From contig OY720346.1 of the NCBI GenBank assembly GCA_963082975.1, positions 71,043,267 to 71,107,266 of the forward strand: a stretch of 64,000 nucleotides of DNA, given 5' to 3'. Source of the DNA: Labia minor (taxonomy: Eukaryota > Arthropoda > Insecta > Dermaptera > Spongiphoridae). The translations under genes were made by a program, and so were the position numbers. The notes below the pieces were generated by a model. That model did no database searches. It was not told where the DNA came from and saw only the letters and a program-made list of their open reading frames with translations. Below are positions 36,108-49,168 of this stretch, one piece after another; the stretch's first letter is position 1; every line of letters starts with the position of its first letter.

Positions 36108-39100
36108 TCTATAAAAAATTATTTTTTTATGCCGAAAACGGAGGGTCATCCTAGGATGACCTTTCATAATTTTTACGCTAAATATAAAAAATGAAATTTT
36201 TTTAAATAGATAATAAATTCGTTCATTTTACATCATAAAAATATTAAAAAAATATATTATTGATATTTCTGATGAATAATTATTTTTTTATGCCGAAAAC
36301 ATAGGGTCATCCTAGGATGACCTTTCATAATTTTTACGGTAAAATTAAAAAATGAAATTTTTTGTAAATAAATAATAAATTCGTTCATTTTACATCATAA
36401 AAATATTAAAAAGAAATATTATTGATATTTCTGATGAATAATTATTTTTTTATGCCGAAAACGGAGGGTCAACCTACGATGACCTTTCATAATTTTTACG
36501 GTACAATTAAAAAATGAAATTTTTTGTAAATAAATAATAAATTCGATCATTTTACATCATAAATATATTAAAAAAATATATTATTGATATTTCTGATGAA
36601 TAATTATTTCTTTATGCCGAAAACGGAGGGTCATCCTAGGATGACCTTTCATAATTTTTACGGTAAAACTATAAAATGAAATTTTTTTTAAATAAATAAT
36701 AAATTCGTTCATTTTACATCATAAAAATATTAAAAAAATATATTTTTGATATTTCTGATGAATAATTATTTTTTATGCCGAAAACCGAGGGTCATCCTAG
36801 GATGACCTTTCATAATTTTTACGCTAAATATATAAAATGAAATTTTTTTAAATAGATAATAAATTCGTTCATTTTATATCATAAAAATATTAAAAAAATA
36901 TATTATTGATAGTTCTGATGAATAATTATTTCTTTATGCCGAAAACGGAGGGTCATCCTAGGATGACCTTTCATAATTTTTACGGTAAAACTATAAAATG
37001 AAATTTTTTTTAAATAAATAATAAATTCGTTCATTTTACATATTAAAAATATTAAAAAAATATATTATTGATATTTCTGATGATTAATTATTTTTTTATG
37101 CCGAAAACGGAGGGTCATCCTAGGATGACCTTTCATAATTTTTACGCTAAATATAAAAAATGAAATTTTTTTAAATAGATAATAAATTCGTTCATTTTAC
37201 ATCATAAAAATATTAAAAAAATATATTATTGATATTTCTGATGAATAATTATTTTTTTATGCCGAAAACATAGGGTCATCCTAGGATGACCTTTCATAAT
37301 TTTTACGGTAAAATTAAAAAATGAAATTTTTTGTAAATAAATAATAAATTCGTTCATTTTACATCATAAAAATATTAAAAAGATATATTATTGATATTTC
37401 TGATGAATAATTATTTTTTTATGCCGAAAACGGAGGGTCATCCTACGATGACCTTTCATAATTTTTACGGTAAAATTAAAAAATGAAATTTTTGGAAATA
37501 AATAATAAATTCGTTCATTTTACATCATAAAAATATTAAAAAAATATATTATTGATATTTCTGATGAATAATTATTTTTTTATGCCGAAAACGGAGGGTC
37601 ATCCTAGGATGACCTTTCATAATTTTTACGGTAAAACTATAAAATGAAATTTTTTTTAAATAAATAATAAATTCGTTCATTTTACATATTAAAAATTTTA
37701 AAAAAATATATTATTGATATTTCTGATGAATAATTATTTTTTATGCCGAAAACCGAGGGTCATCCTAGGATGACCTTTCATAATTTTTACGGTAAAATTA
37801 AAAAATGAAATTTTTGGAAATAAATAATAAATTCGTTCATTTTACATCATAAAAATATTAAAAAAATATATTATTGATATTTCTGATGAATAATTATTTT
37901 TTTATGCCGAAAACGGAGGGTAATCCTACGATGTCCTTTCATAATTTTTACGGTAAATATAAAAAATGAAATTTTTTTTAAATAAATAATAAATTCGTTC
38001 ATTATACATATTTAAAATATTAAAAAAATATATTATTGATATTTCTGATGAATAATTATTTTTTTATGCCGAAAACGGAGGGTCATCCTTTCATAATTTT
38101 TACTAATAATAATAATAATAAATTCGATCATTTTACATCATTAAAAATATTAAAAAAATATATTATTGATATTTCTGATGAATAATTATTTTTTTATACC
38201 GAAAACGGAGAGTCATCATAGGATGACCTTTCATAATTTTTACGGTAAAATTAGAAAATGAAATTTTTTGTAAATAAATAATAAATTCGATCATTTTACA
38301 TCATAAAAATATTAAAAAAATATATTATTGATATTTCTGATGAATAATTATTTTTTATGCCGAAAACCGAGGGTCATCCTAGGATGACCTTTCATAATTT
38401 TTATGGTAAAATTAAAAAAAGAAATTTTTTGTAAATAAATAATAAATTCGATCATTTTACATCATAAAAATATTAAAAAAATATATTATTGATATTTCTG
38501 ATGAATAATTATTTTTTTATTCTGAAAACGGAGGGTAATCCTACGATGTCCTTTCATAATTTTTACGGTAAAATTAAAAAATGAAATTTTTGGAAATAAA
38601 TAATAAATTCGTTCATTTTACATCATAAAAATATTAAAAAAATATATTATTGATATTTCTGATGAATAATTATTTTTTTATGCCGAAAACGGAGGGTCAT
38701 CCTAGGATGACCTTTCATAATTTTTACGGTAAAACAAAAAAATGAAATTTTTTTTAAATAAATAATAAATTCGTTCATTTTACATATTAAAAATATTAAA
38801 AAAATATATTATTGATATTTCTGATGAATAATTATTTTTTTATGCAGAAAACGGAGGGTCATCCTAGGATGACATTTCATAATTTTTATGGTAAAATTAA
38901 AAAATGAAATTTTTTGTAAATAAATAATGAATTTGATCATTTTACATCATAAAAATATTAAAAAAATATATTATTGATATTTCTGATGAATAATTATTTT
39001 TTTATTCTGAAAACGGAGGGTAATCCTACGATGTCCTTTCATAATTTTTACGGTAAAATTAAAAAATGAATTTTATTTAAATAAATAATAAACAGGTTCA

Positions 39101-40272
39101 TTTTACATCATAAAAATATTAAAAAAATATATTATTGATATTTCTGATGAATAATTATTTTTTTATGCCGAAATCATAGGGTCATCCTAGGATGACCTTT
39201 CATAATTTTTACGGTAAAATTAGAAAATGAAATTTTTTGTAAATAAATAATAAATTCGATCATTTTACATCATAAAAATATTAAAAAAATATATTATTGA
39301 TATTTCTGATGAATAATTATTTTTTATGCCGAAAACATAGGGTCATCCTAGGATGACCTTTCATAATTTTTACGGTAAAATTAAAAAATGAAATTTTTGG
39401 AAATAAATAATAAATTCGTTCATTTTACATCATAAAAATATTAAAAAAATATATTATTGATATTTCTGATGAATAATTATTTTTTTATGCCGAAAACGGA
39501 GGGTCATCCTAGGATGACCTTTCATAATTTTTACGGTAAAACTATAAAATGAAATTTTTTTTAAATAAATAATAAATTCGTTCATTTTACATATTAAAAA
39601 TATTAAAAAAATATATTATTGATATTTCTGATGAATAATTATTTTTTTATTCTGAAAACGGAGGGTAATCCTACGATGTCCTTTCATAATTTTTACGGTA
39701 AAATTAAAAAATGAATTTTATTTAAATAAATAATAAACAGGTTCATTTTACATCATAAAAATATTAAAAAAATATATTATTGATATTTCTGATGAATAAT
39801 TATTTTTTTATGCCGAAATCATAGGGTCATCCTAGGATGACCTTTCATAATTTTTACGGTAAAATTAGAAAATGAAATTTTTTGTAAATAAATAATAAAT
39901 TCGTTTATTTTACATCATAAAATTATTAAAAAAATATATTATTGATATTTCTGATGAATAATTATTTTTTTATGCCGAAAACGGAGGGTCATCCTAGGAT
40001 GACCTTTCATAATTTTTACGCTAAATATAAAAAATGAAATTTTTTTAAATAGATAATAAATTCGTTCATTTTACATCATAAAAATATTAAAAAAATATAT
40101 TATTGATATTTCTGATGAATAATTATTTTTTTATGCCGAAAACGGAGAGTCATCATAGGATGACCTTTCATAATTTTTACGGTAAAATTAAAAAATGAAA
40201 TTTTTTTTAAATAAATAATAAATTCGTTCATTATACATATTTAAAATATTAAAAAAATATATTATTGATATT
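36108..40272. repeat. 4,165-bp higher-order repeat family, copy 3 (full length)
   Basis: Full unit of 4,165 bp, about 26 monomers, between TATTTCTATAAAAAATT landmarks at 36,108 and 40,273. Internal landmarks keep the spacing of copy 2 (1,976 bp from the boundary to CATCCTTTC in both). It carries an AAATATT for ATATATT change near 36,415 and an extra T near 38,141. Confidence 0.85.
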
Positions 40273-40828
40273 TCTATAAAAAATTATTTTTTTATGCCGA
40301 AAACGGAGGGTCATCCTAGGATGACCTTTCATAATTTTTACGCTAAATATAAAAAATGAAATTTTTTTAAATAGATAATAAATTCGTTCATTTTACATCA
40401 TAAAAATATTAAAAAAATATATTATTGATATTTCTGATGAATAATTATTTTTTTATGCCGAAAACATAGGGTCATCCTAGGATGACCTTTCATAATTTTT
40501 ACGGTAAAATTAAAAAATGAAATTTTTTGTAAATAAATAATAAATTCGTTCATTTTACATCATAAAAATATTAAAAAGATATATTATTGATATTTCTGAT
40601 GAATAATTATTTTTTTATGCCGAAAACGGAGGGTCAACCTACGATGACCTTTCATAATTTTTACGGTACAATTAAAAAATGAAATTTTTTGTAAATAAAT
40701 AATAAATTCGATCATTTTACATCATAAATATATTAAAAAAATATATTATTGATATTTCTGATGAATAATTATTTCTTTATGCCGAAAACGGAGGGTCATC
40801 CTAGGATGACCTTTCATAATTTTTACGG

Positions 40829-43800
40829 TAAAACTATAAAATGAAATTTTTTTTAAATAAATAATAAATTCGTTCATTTTACATATTAAAAATATTAAAA
40901 AAATATATTATTGATATTTCTGATGATTAATTATTTTTTTATGCCGAAAACGGAGGGTCATCCTAGGATGACCTTTCATAATTTTTACGCTAAATATAAA
41001 AAATGAAATTTTTTTAAATAGATAATAAATTCGTTCATTTTACATCATAAAAATATTAAAAAAATATATTATTGATATTTCTGATGAATAATTATTTTTT
41101 TATGCCGAAAACATAGGGTCATCCTAGGATGACCTTTCATAATTTTTACGGTAAAATTAAAAAATGAAATTTTTTGTAAATAAATAATAAATTCGTTCAT
41201 TTTACATCATAAAAATATTAAAAAGATATATTATTGATATTTCTGATGAATAATTATTTTTTTATGCCGAAAACGGAGGGTCATCCTACGATGACCTTTC
41301 ATAATTTTTACGGTAAAATTAAAAAATGAAATTTTTGGAAATAAATAATAAATTCGTTCATTTTACATCATAAAAATATTAAAAAAATATATTATTGATA
41401 TTTCTGATGAATAATTATTTTTTTATGCCGAAAACGGAGGGTCATCCTAGGATGACCTTTCATAATTTTTACGGTAAAACTATAAAATGAAATTTTTTTT
41501 AAATAAATAATAAATTCGTTCATTTTACATATTAAAAATTTTAAAAAAATATATTATTGATATTTCTGATGAATAATTATTTTTTTTATGCCGAAAACGG
41601 AGGGTCATCCTAGGATGACCTTTCATATTTTTTACGCTAAATATAAAAAATTTAATTTTTTTAAATAGATAATAAATTCGTTCATTTTACATCATAAAAA
41701 TATTAAAAAAATATATTATTGATATTTCTGATGAATATTTATTTTTTTATGCCGAAAACATAGGGTCATCCTAGGATGACATTTCATAATTTTTACGGTA
41801 AAATTAAAAAATGAAATTTTTTGTAAATAAATAATAAATTCGTTCATTTTACATCATAAAAATATTAAAAAGATATATTATTGATATTTCTGATGAATAA
41901 TTATTTTTTTATGCAGAAAACGGAGGGTCATCCTAGGATGACCTTTCATAATTTTTATGGTAAAATTAAAAAATGAAATTTTTTGTAACTAAATAATAAA
42001 TTTGATCATTTTACATCATAAAAATATTAAAAAAATATATTATTGATATTTCTGATGAATAATTATTTTTTTATTCTGAAAACGGAGGGTAATCCTACGA
42101 TGTCCTTTCATAATTTTTACGGTAAAATTAAAAAATGAATTTTATTTAAATAAATAATAAACAGGTTCATTTTACATCATAAAAATATTAAAAAAATATA
42201 TTATTGATATTTCTGATGAATAATTATTTTTTTATGCCGAAATCATAGGGTCATCCTAGGATGACCTTTCATAATTTTTACGGTAAAATTAGAAAATGAA
42301 ATTTTTTGTAAATAAATAATATATTCGATCATTTTACATCATAAAAATATTAAAAAAATATATTATTGATATTTCTGATGAATAATTATTTTTTATGCCG
42401 AAAACCGAGGGTCATCCTAGGATGACCTTTCATAATTTTTACGGTAAAATTAAAAAATGAAATTTTTGGAAATAAATAATAAATTCGTTCATTTTACATC
42501 ATAAAAATATTAAAAAAATATATTATTGATATTTCTGATGAATAATTATTTTTTTATGCCGAAAACGGAGGGTCATCCTAGGATGACCTTTCATAATTTT
42601 TACGGTAAAACTATAAAATGAAATTTTTTTTAAATAAATAATAAATTCGTTCATTTTACATATTAAAAATATTAAAAAAATATATTATTGATATTTCTGA
42701 TGAATAATTATTTTTTTATTCTGAAAACGGAGGGTAATCCTACGATGTCCTTTCATAATTTTTACGGTAAAATTAAAAAATGAATTTTATTTAAATAAAT
42801 AATAAACAGGTTCATTTTACATCATAAAAATATTAAAAAAATATATTATTGAAATTTCTGATGAATAATTATTTTTTTATGCCGAAATCATAGGGTCATC
42901 CTAGGATGACCGTTCATAATTTTTACGGTAAAATTAGAAAATGAAATTTTTTGTAAATAAATAATAAATTCGATCATTTTACATCATAAAAATATTAAAA
43001 AAATATATTATTGATATTTCTGAAGAATAATTATTTTTTATGCCGAAAACCGAGGGTCATCCTAGGATGACCTTTCATAATTTTTATGGTAAAATTAAAA
43101 AATGAAATTTTTTGTAAATAAATAATAAATTCGATCATTTTACATCATAAAAATATTAAAAAAATATATTATTGATATTTCTGATGAATAATTATTTTTT
43201 TATTCTGAAAACGGAGGGTAATCCTAGGATGTCCTTTCATAATTTTTCGGGTAAAATTAAAAAATGAATTTTATTTAAATAAATAATAAACAGGTTCATT
43301 TTACATCATAAAAATATTAAAAAAATATATTATTGATATTTCTGATGAATAATTATTTTTTTATGCCGAAATCATAGGGTCATCCTAGGATGACCTTTCA
43401 TAATTTTTACGGTAAAATTAGAAAATGAAATTTTTTGTAAATAAATAATAAATTTGATCATTTTACATCATAAAAATATTAAAAAAATATATTATTGATA
43501 TTTCTGATGAATAATTATTTTTTATGCCGAAAACCGAGGGTCATCCTAGGATGACCTTTCATAATTTTTACAGTAAAATTAAAAAATGAAATTTTTGGAA
43601 ATAAATAATAAATTCGTTCATTTTACATCATAAAAATATTAAAAAAATATATTATTGATATTTCTGATGAATAATTATTTTTTTATACCGAAAACGGAGG
43701 GTCATCCTAGGATGACCTTTCATAATTTTTACGGTAAAATATAAAATGAAATTTTTTTTAAATAAATAATAAATTCGTTCATTTTACATATTAAAAATTT

Positions 43801-43950
43801 TAAAAAAATATATTATTGATATTTCTGATGAATAATTATGTATTTATGCCGAAAACGGAAGGTCATCCTACGATGACCTTTCATAATTTTTACGATAAAA
43901 TTAAAAAATTCGTTCATTTTACATATTAAAAATATTAAAAAAATAAATTA
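40829..43950. repeat. Return of the 7-kb HOR family (matches ~2.6-5.9 kb)
   Basis: From AAAACTATAAAATG at 40,829 the order of subfamilies matches that from 2,586. The match is co-linear at offset 38,243 to about 41.9 kb and then shifts by two monomers, with GCAGAAAACGG at 41,913 facing 3,992. The rare ATTTTTCGGG variant at 43,247 matches 5,326, and the irregular 217-bp interval is present at about 43.85 kb. Confidence 0.72.
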
Positions 43951-45350
43951 TTGATAATTAAAAAATGATTTTTTTTTTAATAAATAATAAATTCATTCAT
44001 TTTACATTTTAAAAATATTAAAAAAATATATTATTGATATTTCTGATGAATAATTATTTTTTATGCCGAAAACGGAGGGTCATCCTTGATGACCTTTCAT
44101 AATTTTTACGGTAATATTAAAAAGTGAAATTTTTTTTAAATAAATAATAAATTCGTTCATTTTACATCATAAAAATATTAAAACAATATATTATTGATAT
44201 TTCTGATGAATAATTATGTTTTTATGCCGAAAATGGAGGGTCATCCTACGATGACCTTTCATAATTTTTACGGTAAAATTAAAAAAATGAAATTTTTTTA
44301 AATAAATAATAAATTCGTTCATTTTACATATTAAAAATATTAAAAAAATATAATTTTGAAATTTCTGATGAATAATTATTTTTTTATGCCGAAAACGGAG
44401 GGTCATCCTACGATGACCTTTCATAATTTTTACGGTAAAATTAAAAAATGAAATTTTTGGAAATAAATAATAAATTCGTTCATTTTACATCATAAAAATA
44501 TTAAAAAAATATATTATTGATATTTCTGATGAATAATTATTTTTTATGGCGAAAACGGAGGGTCATCCTAGGAAGACCTTTCATAATTTTTACTGTAAAT
44601 ATAAAATATGAAATTTTTTGTAATAATAAATTCGTTTATTTTACATCATAAAATTATTAAAAAAATATATTATTGATATTTCTGATGAATAATTATTTTT
44701 TATGCCGAAAACGGAGGGTCATCCTACGATGACCTTTCATAATTTTTACGGTAAAACTATAAAATGAAATTTTTTTTAAATAAATAATAAATTCGTTCAT
44801 TTTACATATTAAAAATATTAAAAAAATATATTATTGATATTTCTGATGAATAATTATTTTTTTATTCTGAAAACGGAGGGTAATCCTACGATGTCCTTTC
44901 ATAATTTTTACGGTAAAATTAAAAAATGAATTTTATTTAAATAAATAATAAACAGGTTCATTTTACATCATAAAAATATTAAAAAAATATATTATTGATA
45001 TTTCTGATGAATAATTATTTTTTTATGCCGAAAACGGAGGGTCATCCTAGGATGACCTTTCATAATTTTTACGCTAAATATAAAAAATGAAATTTTGTTA
45101 AATAGATAATAAATTCGTTCATTTTACATATTAAAAATATTAAAAAAATATATTATTGATATTTCTGATGAATAATTATTTTTTATGCCGAAAACGGAGG
45201 GTCATCCTACGATGACCTTTCATAATTTTTACGCTAAATATAAAAAATGAAATTTTTTAAAATAGATAATAAATTCGTTCATTTTACATCATAAAAATAT
45301 TAAAAAAATATATTATTGATATTTCTGACGAATAATTATTTTTTTATGCC

Positions 45351-45489
45351 GAAAACATAGGGTCATCCTAGGTAAATTTATAAAATGAATTTTTTTTAAA
45401 TAAATAATAAATTCGTTCATTATACATCATAAAAATATTAAAAAAATATATTATTGATATTTCTGATGAATAATTATTTTTTTATGTCG
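45351..45489. repeat. Second empty-site copy of the shortened monomer
   Basis: Same private structure as 17,877-18,014: CATAGGGTCATCCTAGG followed by TAAATTT, then TTATGTCGAAAAC. The distance from CATAGG to TGTCG is 129 bp in both copies. One substitution (AAATTTATAAAATG) separates it from its relatives. No retroelement sequence is present. Confidence 0.83.
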
Positions 45490-47115
45490 AAAACGGAGGG
45501 TCATCCTAGGATGACCTTTCATAATTTTTACGGTAAAACTATAAAATGAAATTTTTTTTAAATAAATAATAAATTCGTTCATTTTACATATTAAAAATAT
45601 TAAAAAAATATATTATTGATATTTCTGATGAATAATTTTTTTTTATGCCGAAAACGGAGGATCATCCTAGGATGACCTTTCATAATTTTTACGCTAAAAT
45701 TAAAAAATGAAATTTTTTGTAAATAAATAATAAATTCGATCATTTTACATCATAAAAATATTAAAAAAATATATTTTTGATATTTCTGATGAATAATTAT
45801 TTTTTATGCCGAAAACCGAGGGTCATCCTAGGATGACCTTTCATAATTTTTACGCTAAATATATAAAATGAAATTTTTTTAAATAGATAATAAATTCGTT
45901 CATTTTATATCATAAAAATATTAAAAAAATATATTATTGATAGTTCTGATGAATAATTATTTCTTTATGCCGAAAACGGAGGGTCATCCTAGGATGACCT
46001 TTCATAATTTTTACGGTAAAACTATAAAATGAAATTTTTTTTAAATAAATAATAAATTCGTTCATTTTACATATTAAAAATATTAAAAAAATATATTATT
46101 GATATTTCTGATGATTAATTATTTTTTTATGCCGAAAACGGAGGGTCATCCTAGGATGACCTTTCATAATTTTTACGCTAAATATAAAAAATGAAATTTT
46201 TTTAAATAGATAATAAATTCGTTCATTTTACATCATAAAAATATTAAAAAAATATATTATTGATATTTCTGATGAATAATTATTTTTTTATGCCGAAAAC
46301 ATAGGGTCATCCTAGGATGACCTTTCATAATTTTTACGGTAAAATTAAAAAATGAAATTTTTTGTAAATAAATAATAAATTCGTTCATTTTACATCATAA
46401 AAATATTAAAAAGATATATTATTGATATTTCTGATGAATAATTATTTTTTTATGCCGAAAACGGAGGGTCATCCTACGATGACCTTTCATAATTTTTACG
46501 GTAAAATTAGAAAATGAAATTTTTTGTAAATAAATAATAAATTCGTTTATTTTACATCATAAAATTATTAAAAAAATATATTATTGATATTTCTGATGAA
46601 TAATTATTTTTTTATGCCGAAAACGGAGGGTCATCCTACGATGTCCTTTCATAATTTTTACGGTAAAATTAAAAAATGAAATTTTTGGAAATAAATAATA
46701 AATTCGTTCATTTTACATCATAAAAATATTAAAAAAATATATTATTGATATTTCTGATGAATAATTATTTTTTTATGCCGAAAACGGAGGGTCATCCTAG
46801 GATGACCTTTCATAATTTTTACGGTAAAACTATAAAATGAAATTTTTTTTAAATAAATAATAAATTCGTTCATTTTACATATTAAAAATTTTAAAAAAAT
46901 ATATTATTGATATTTCTGATGAATAATTATTTTTTATGCCGAAAACCGAGGGTAATCCTACGATGTCCTTTCATAATTTTTACGGTAAATATAAAAAATG
47001 AAATTTTTTTTAAATAAATAATAAATTCGTTCATTATACATATTTAAAATATTAAAAAAATATATTATTGATATTTCTGATGAATAATTATTTTTTTATG
47101 CCGAAAACGGAGGGT

Positions 47116-47160
47116 CATCCTTTCATAATTTTTACTAATAATAATAATAATAATAATAAA
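47116..47160. repeat. Half-palindrome variant with (TAA)n microsatellite
   Basis: The palindrome is cut after GGTCATCC and joined to TTTCATAATTTTTAC followed by TAA repeats. The same variant occurs with CATCC at 19,641, 30,240, 34,242 and 38,084, each with six TAA units; this copy has eight. The affected monomer is about 129 bp in the shorter copies. Confidence 0.8.
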
Positions 47161-48040
47161 TTCGATCATTTTACATCATAAAAATATTAAAAAAATATAT
47201 TATTGATATTTCTGATGAATAATTATTTTTTTATACCGAAAACGGAGAGTCATCATAGGATGACCTTTCATAATTTTTACGGTAAAATTAGAAAATGAAA
47301 TTTTTTGTAAATAAATAATAAATTCGATCATTTTACATCATAAAAATATTAAAAAAATATATTATTGATATTTCTGATGAATAATTATTTTTTATGCCGA
47401 AAACCGAGGGTCATCCTAGGATGACCTTTCATAATTTTTATGGTAAAATTAAAAAAAGAAATTTTTTGTAAATAAATAATAAATTCGATCATTTTACATC
47501 ATAAAAATATTAAAAAAATATATTATTGATATTTCTGATGAATAATTATTTTTTTATTCTGAAAACGGAGGGTAATCCTACGATGTCCTTTCATAATTTT
47601 TACGGTAAAATTAAAAAATGAAATTTTTGGAAATAAATAATAAATTCGTTCATTTTACATCATAAAAATATTAAAAAAATATATTATTGATATTTCTGAT
47701 GAATAATTATTTTTTTATGCCGAAAACGGAGGGTCATCCTAGGATGACCTTTCATAATTTTTACGGTAAAACAAAAAAATGAAATTTTTTTTAAATAAAT
47801 AATAAATTCGTTCATTTTACATATTAAAAATATTAAAAAAATATATTATTGATATTTCTGATGAATAATTATTTTTTTATGCAGAAAACGGAGGGTCATC
47901 CTAGGATGACCTTTCATAATTTTTATGGTAAAATTAAAAAATGAAATTTTTTGTAAATAAATAATGAATTCGATCATTTTACATCATAAAAATATTAAAA
48001 AAATATATTATTGATATTTCTGATGAATAATTATTTTTTT

Positions 48041-49168
48041 ATACCGAAAACGGAGAGTCATCATAGGATGACCTTTCATAATTTTTACGGTAAAATTAGA
48101 AAATGAAATTTTTTGTAAATAAATAATAAATTCGATCATTTTACATCATAAAAATATTAAAAAAATATATTATTGATATTTCTGATGAATAATTATTTTT
48201 TATGCCGAAAACCGAGGGTCATCCTAGGATGACCTTTCATAATTTTTATGGTAAAATTAAAAAAAGAAATTTTTTGTAAATAAATAATAAATTCGATCAT
48301 TTTACATCATAAAAATATTAAAAAAATATATTATTGATATTTCTGATGAATAATTATTTTTTTATTCTGAAAACGGAGGGTAATCCTACGATGTCCTTTC
48401 ATAATTTTTACGGTAAAATTAAAAAATGAAATTTTTGGAAATAAATAATAAATTCGTTCATTTTACATCATAAAAATATTAAAAAAATATATTATTGATA
48501 TTTCTGATGAATAATTATTTTTTTATGCCGAAAACGGAGGGTCATCCTAGGATGACCTTTCATAATTTTTACGGTAAAACAAAAAAATGAAATTTTTTTT
48601 AAATAAATAATAAATTCGTTCATTTTACATATTAAAAATATTAAAAAAATATATTATTGATATTTCTGATGAATAATTATTTTTTTATGAAAACGGAGGG
48701 TAATCCTACGATGTCCTTTCATAATTTTTACGGTAAAATTAAAAAATGAAATTTTTGGAAATAAATAATAAATTCGTTCATTTTACATCATAAAAATATT
48801 AAAAAAATATATTATTGATATTTCTGATGAATAATTATTTTTTTATGCCGAAAACGGAGGGTCATCCTAGGATGACCTTTCATAATTTTTACGGTAAAAC
48901 AAAAAAATGAAATTTTTTTTAAATAAATAATAAATTCGTTCATTTTACATATTAAAAATATTAAAAAAATATATTATTGATATTTCTGATGAATAATTAT
49001 TTTTTTATGCAGAAAACGGAGGGTCATCCTAGGATGACCTTTCATAATTTTTATGGTAAAATTAAAAAATGAAATTTTTTGTAAATAAATAATGAATTCG
49101 ATCATTTTACATCATAAAAATATTAAAAAAATATATTATTGATATTTCTGATGAATAATTATTTTTTT
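48041..49168. repeat. 1,128-bp local tandem unit (7 monomers)
   Basis: The ATACCGAAAACGGAGAGTC monomer occurs at 47,233, 48,041 and 49,169, spacings of 808 (about 5 monomers) and 1,128 (7 monomers). The monomers between repeat in the same order, so this is a recent short-range expansion or contraction. Confidence 0.7.
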
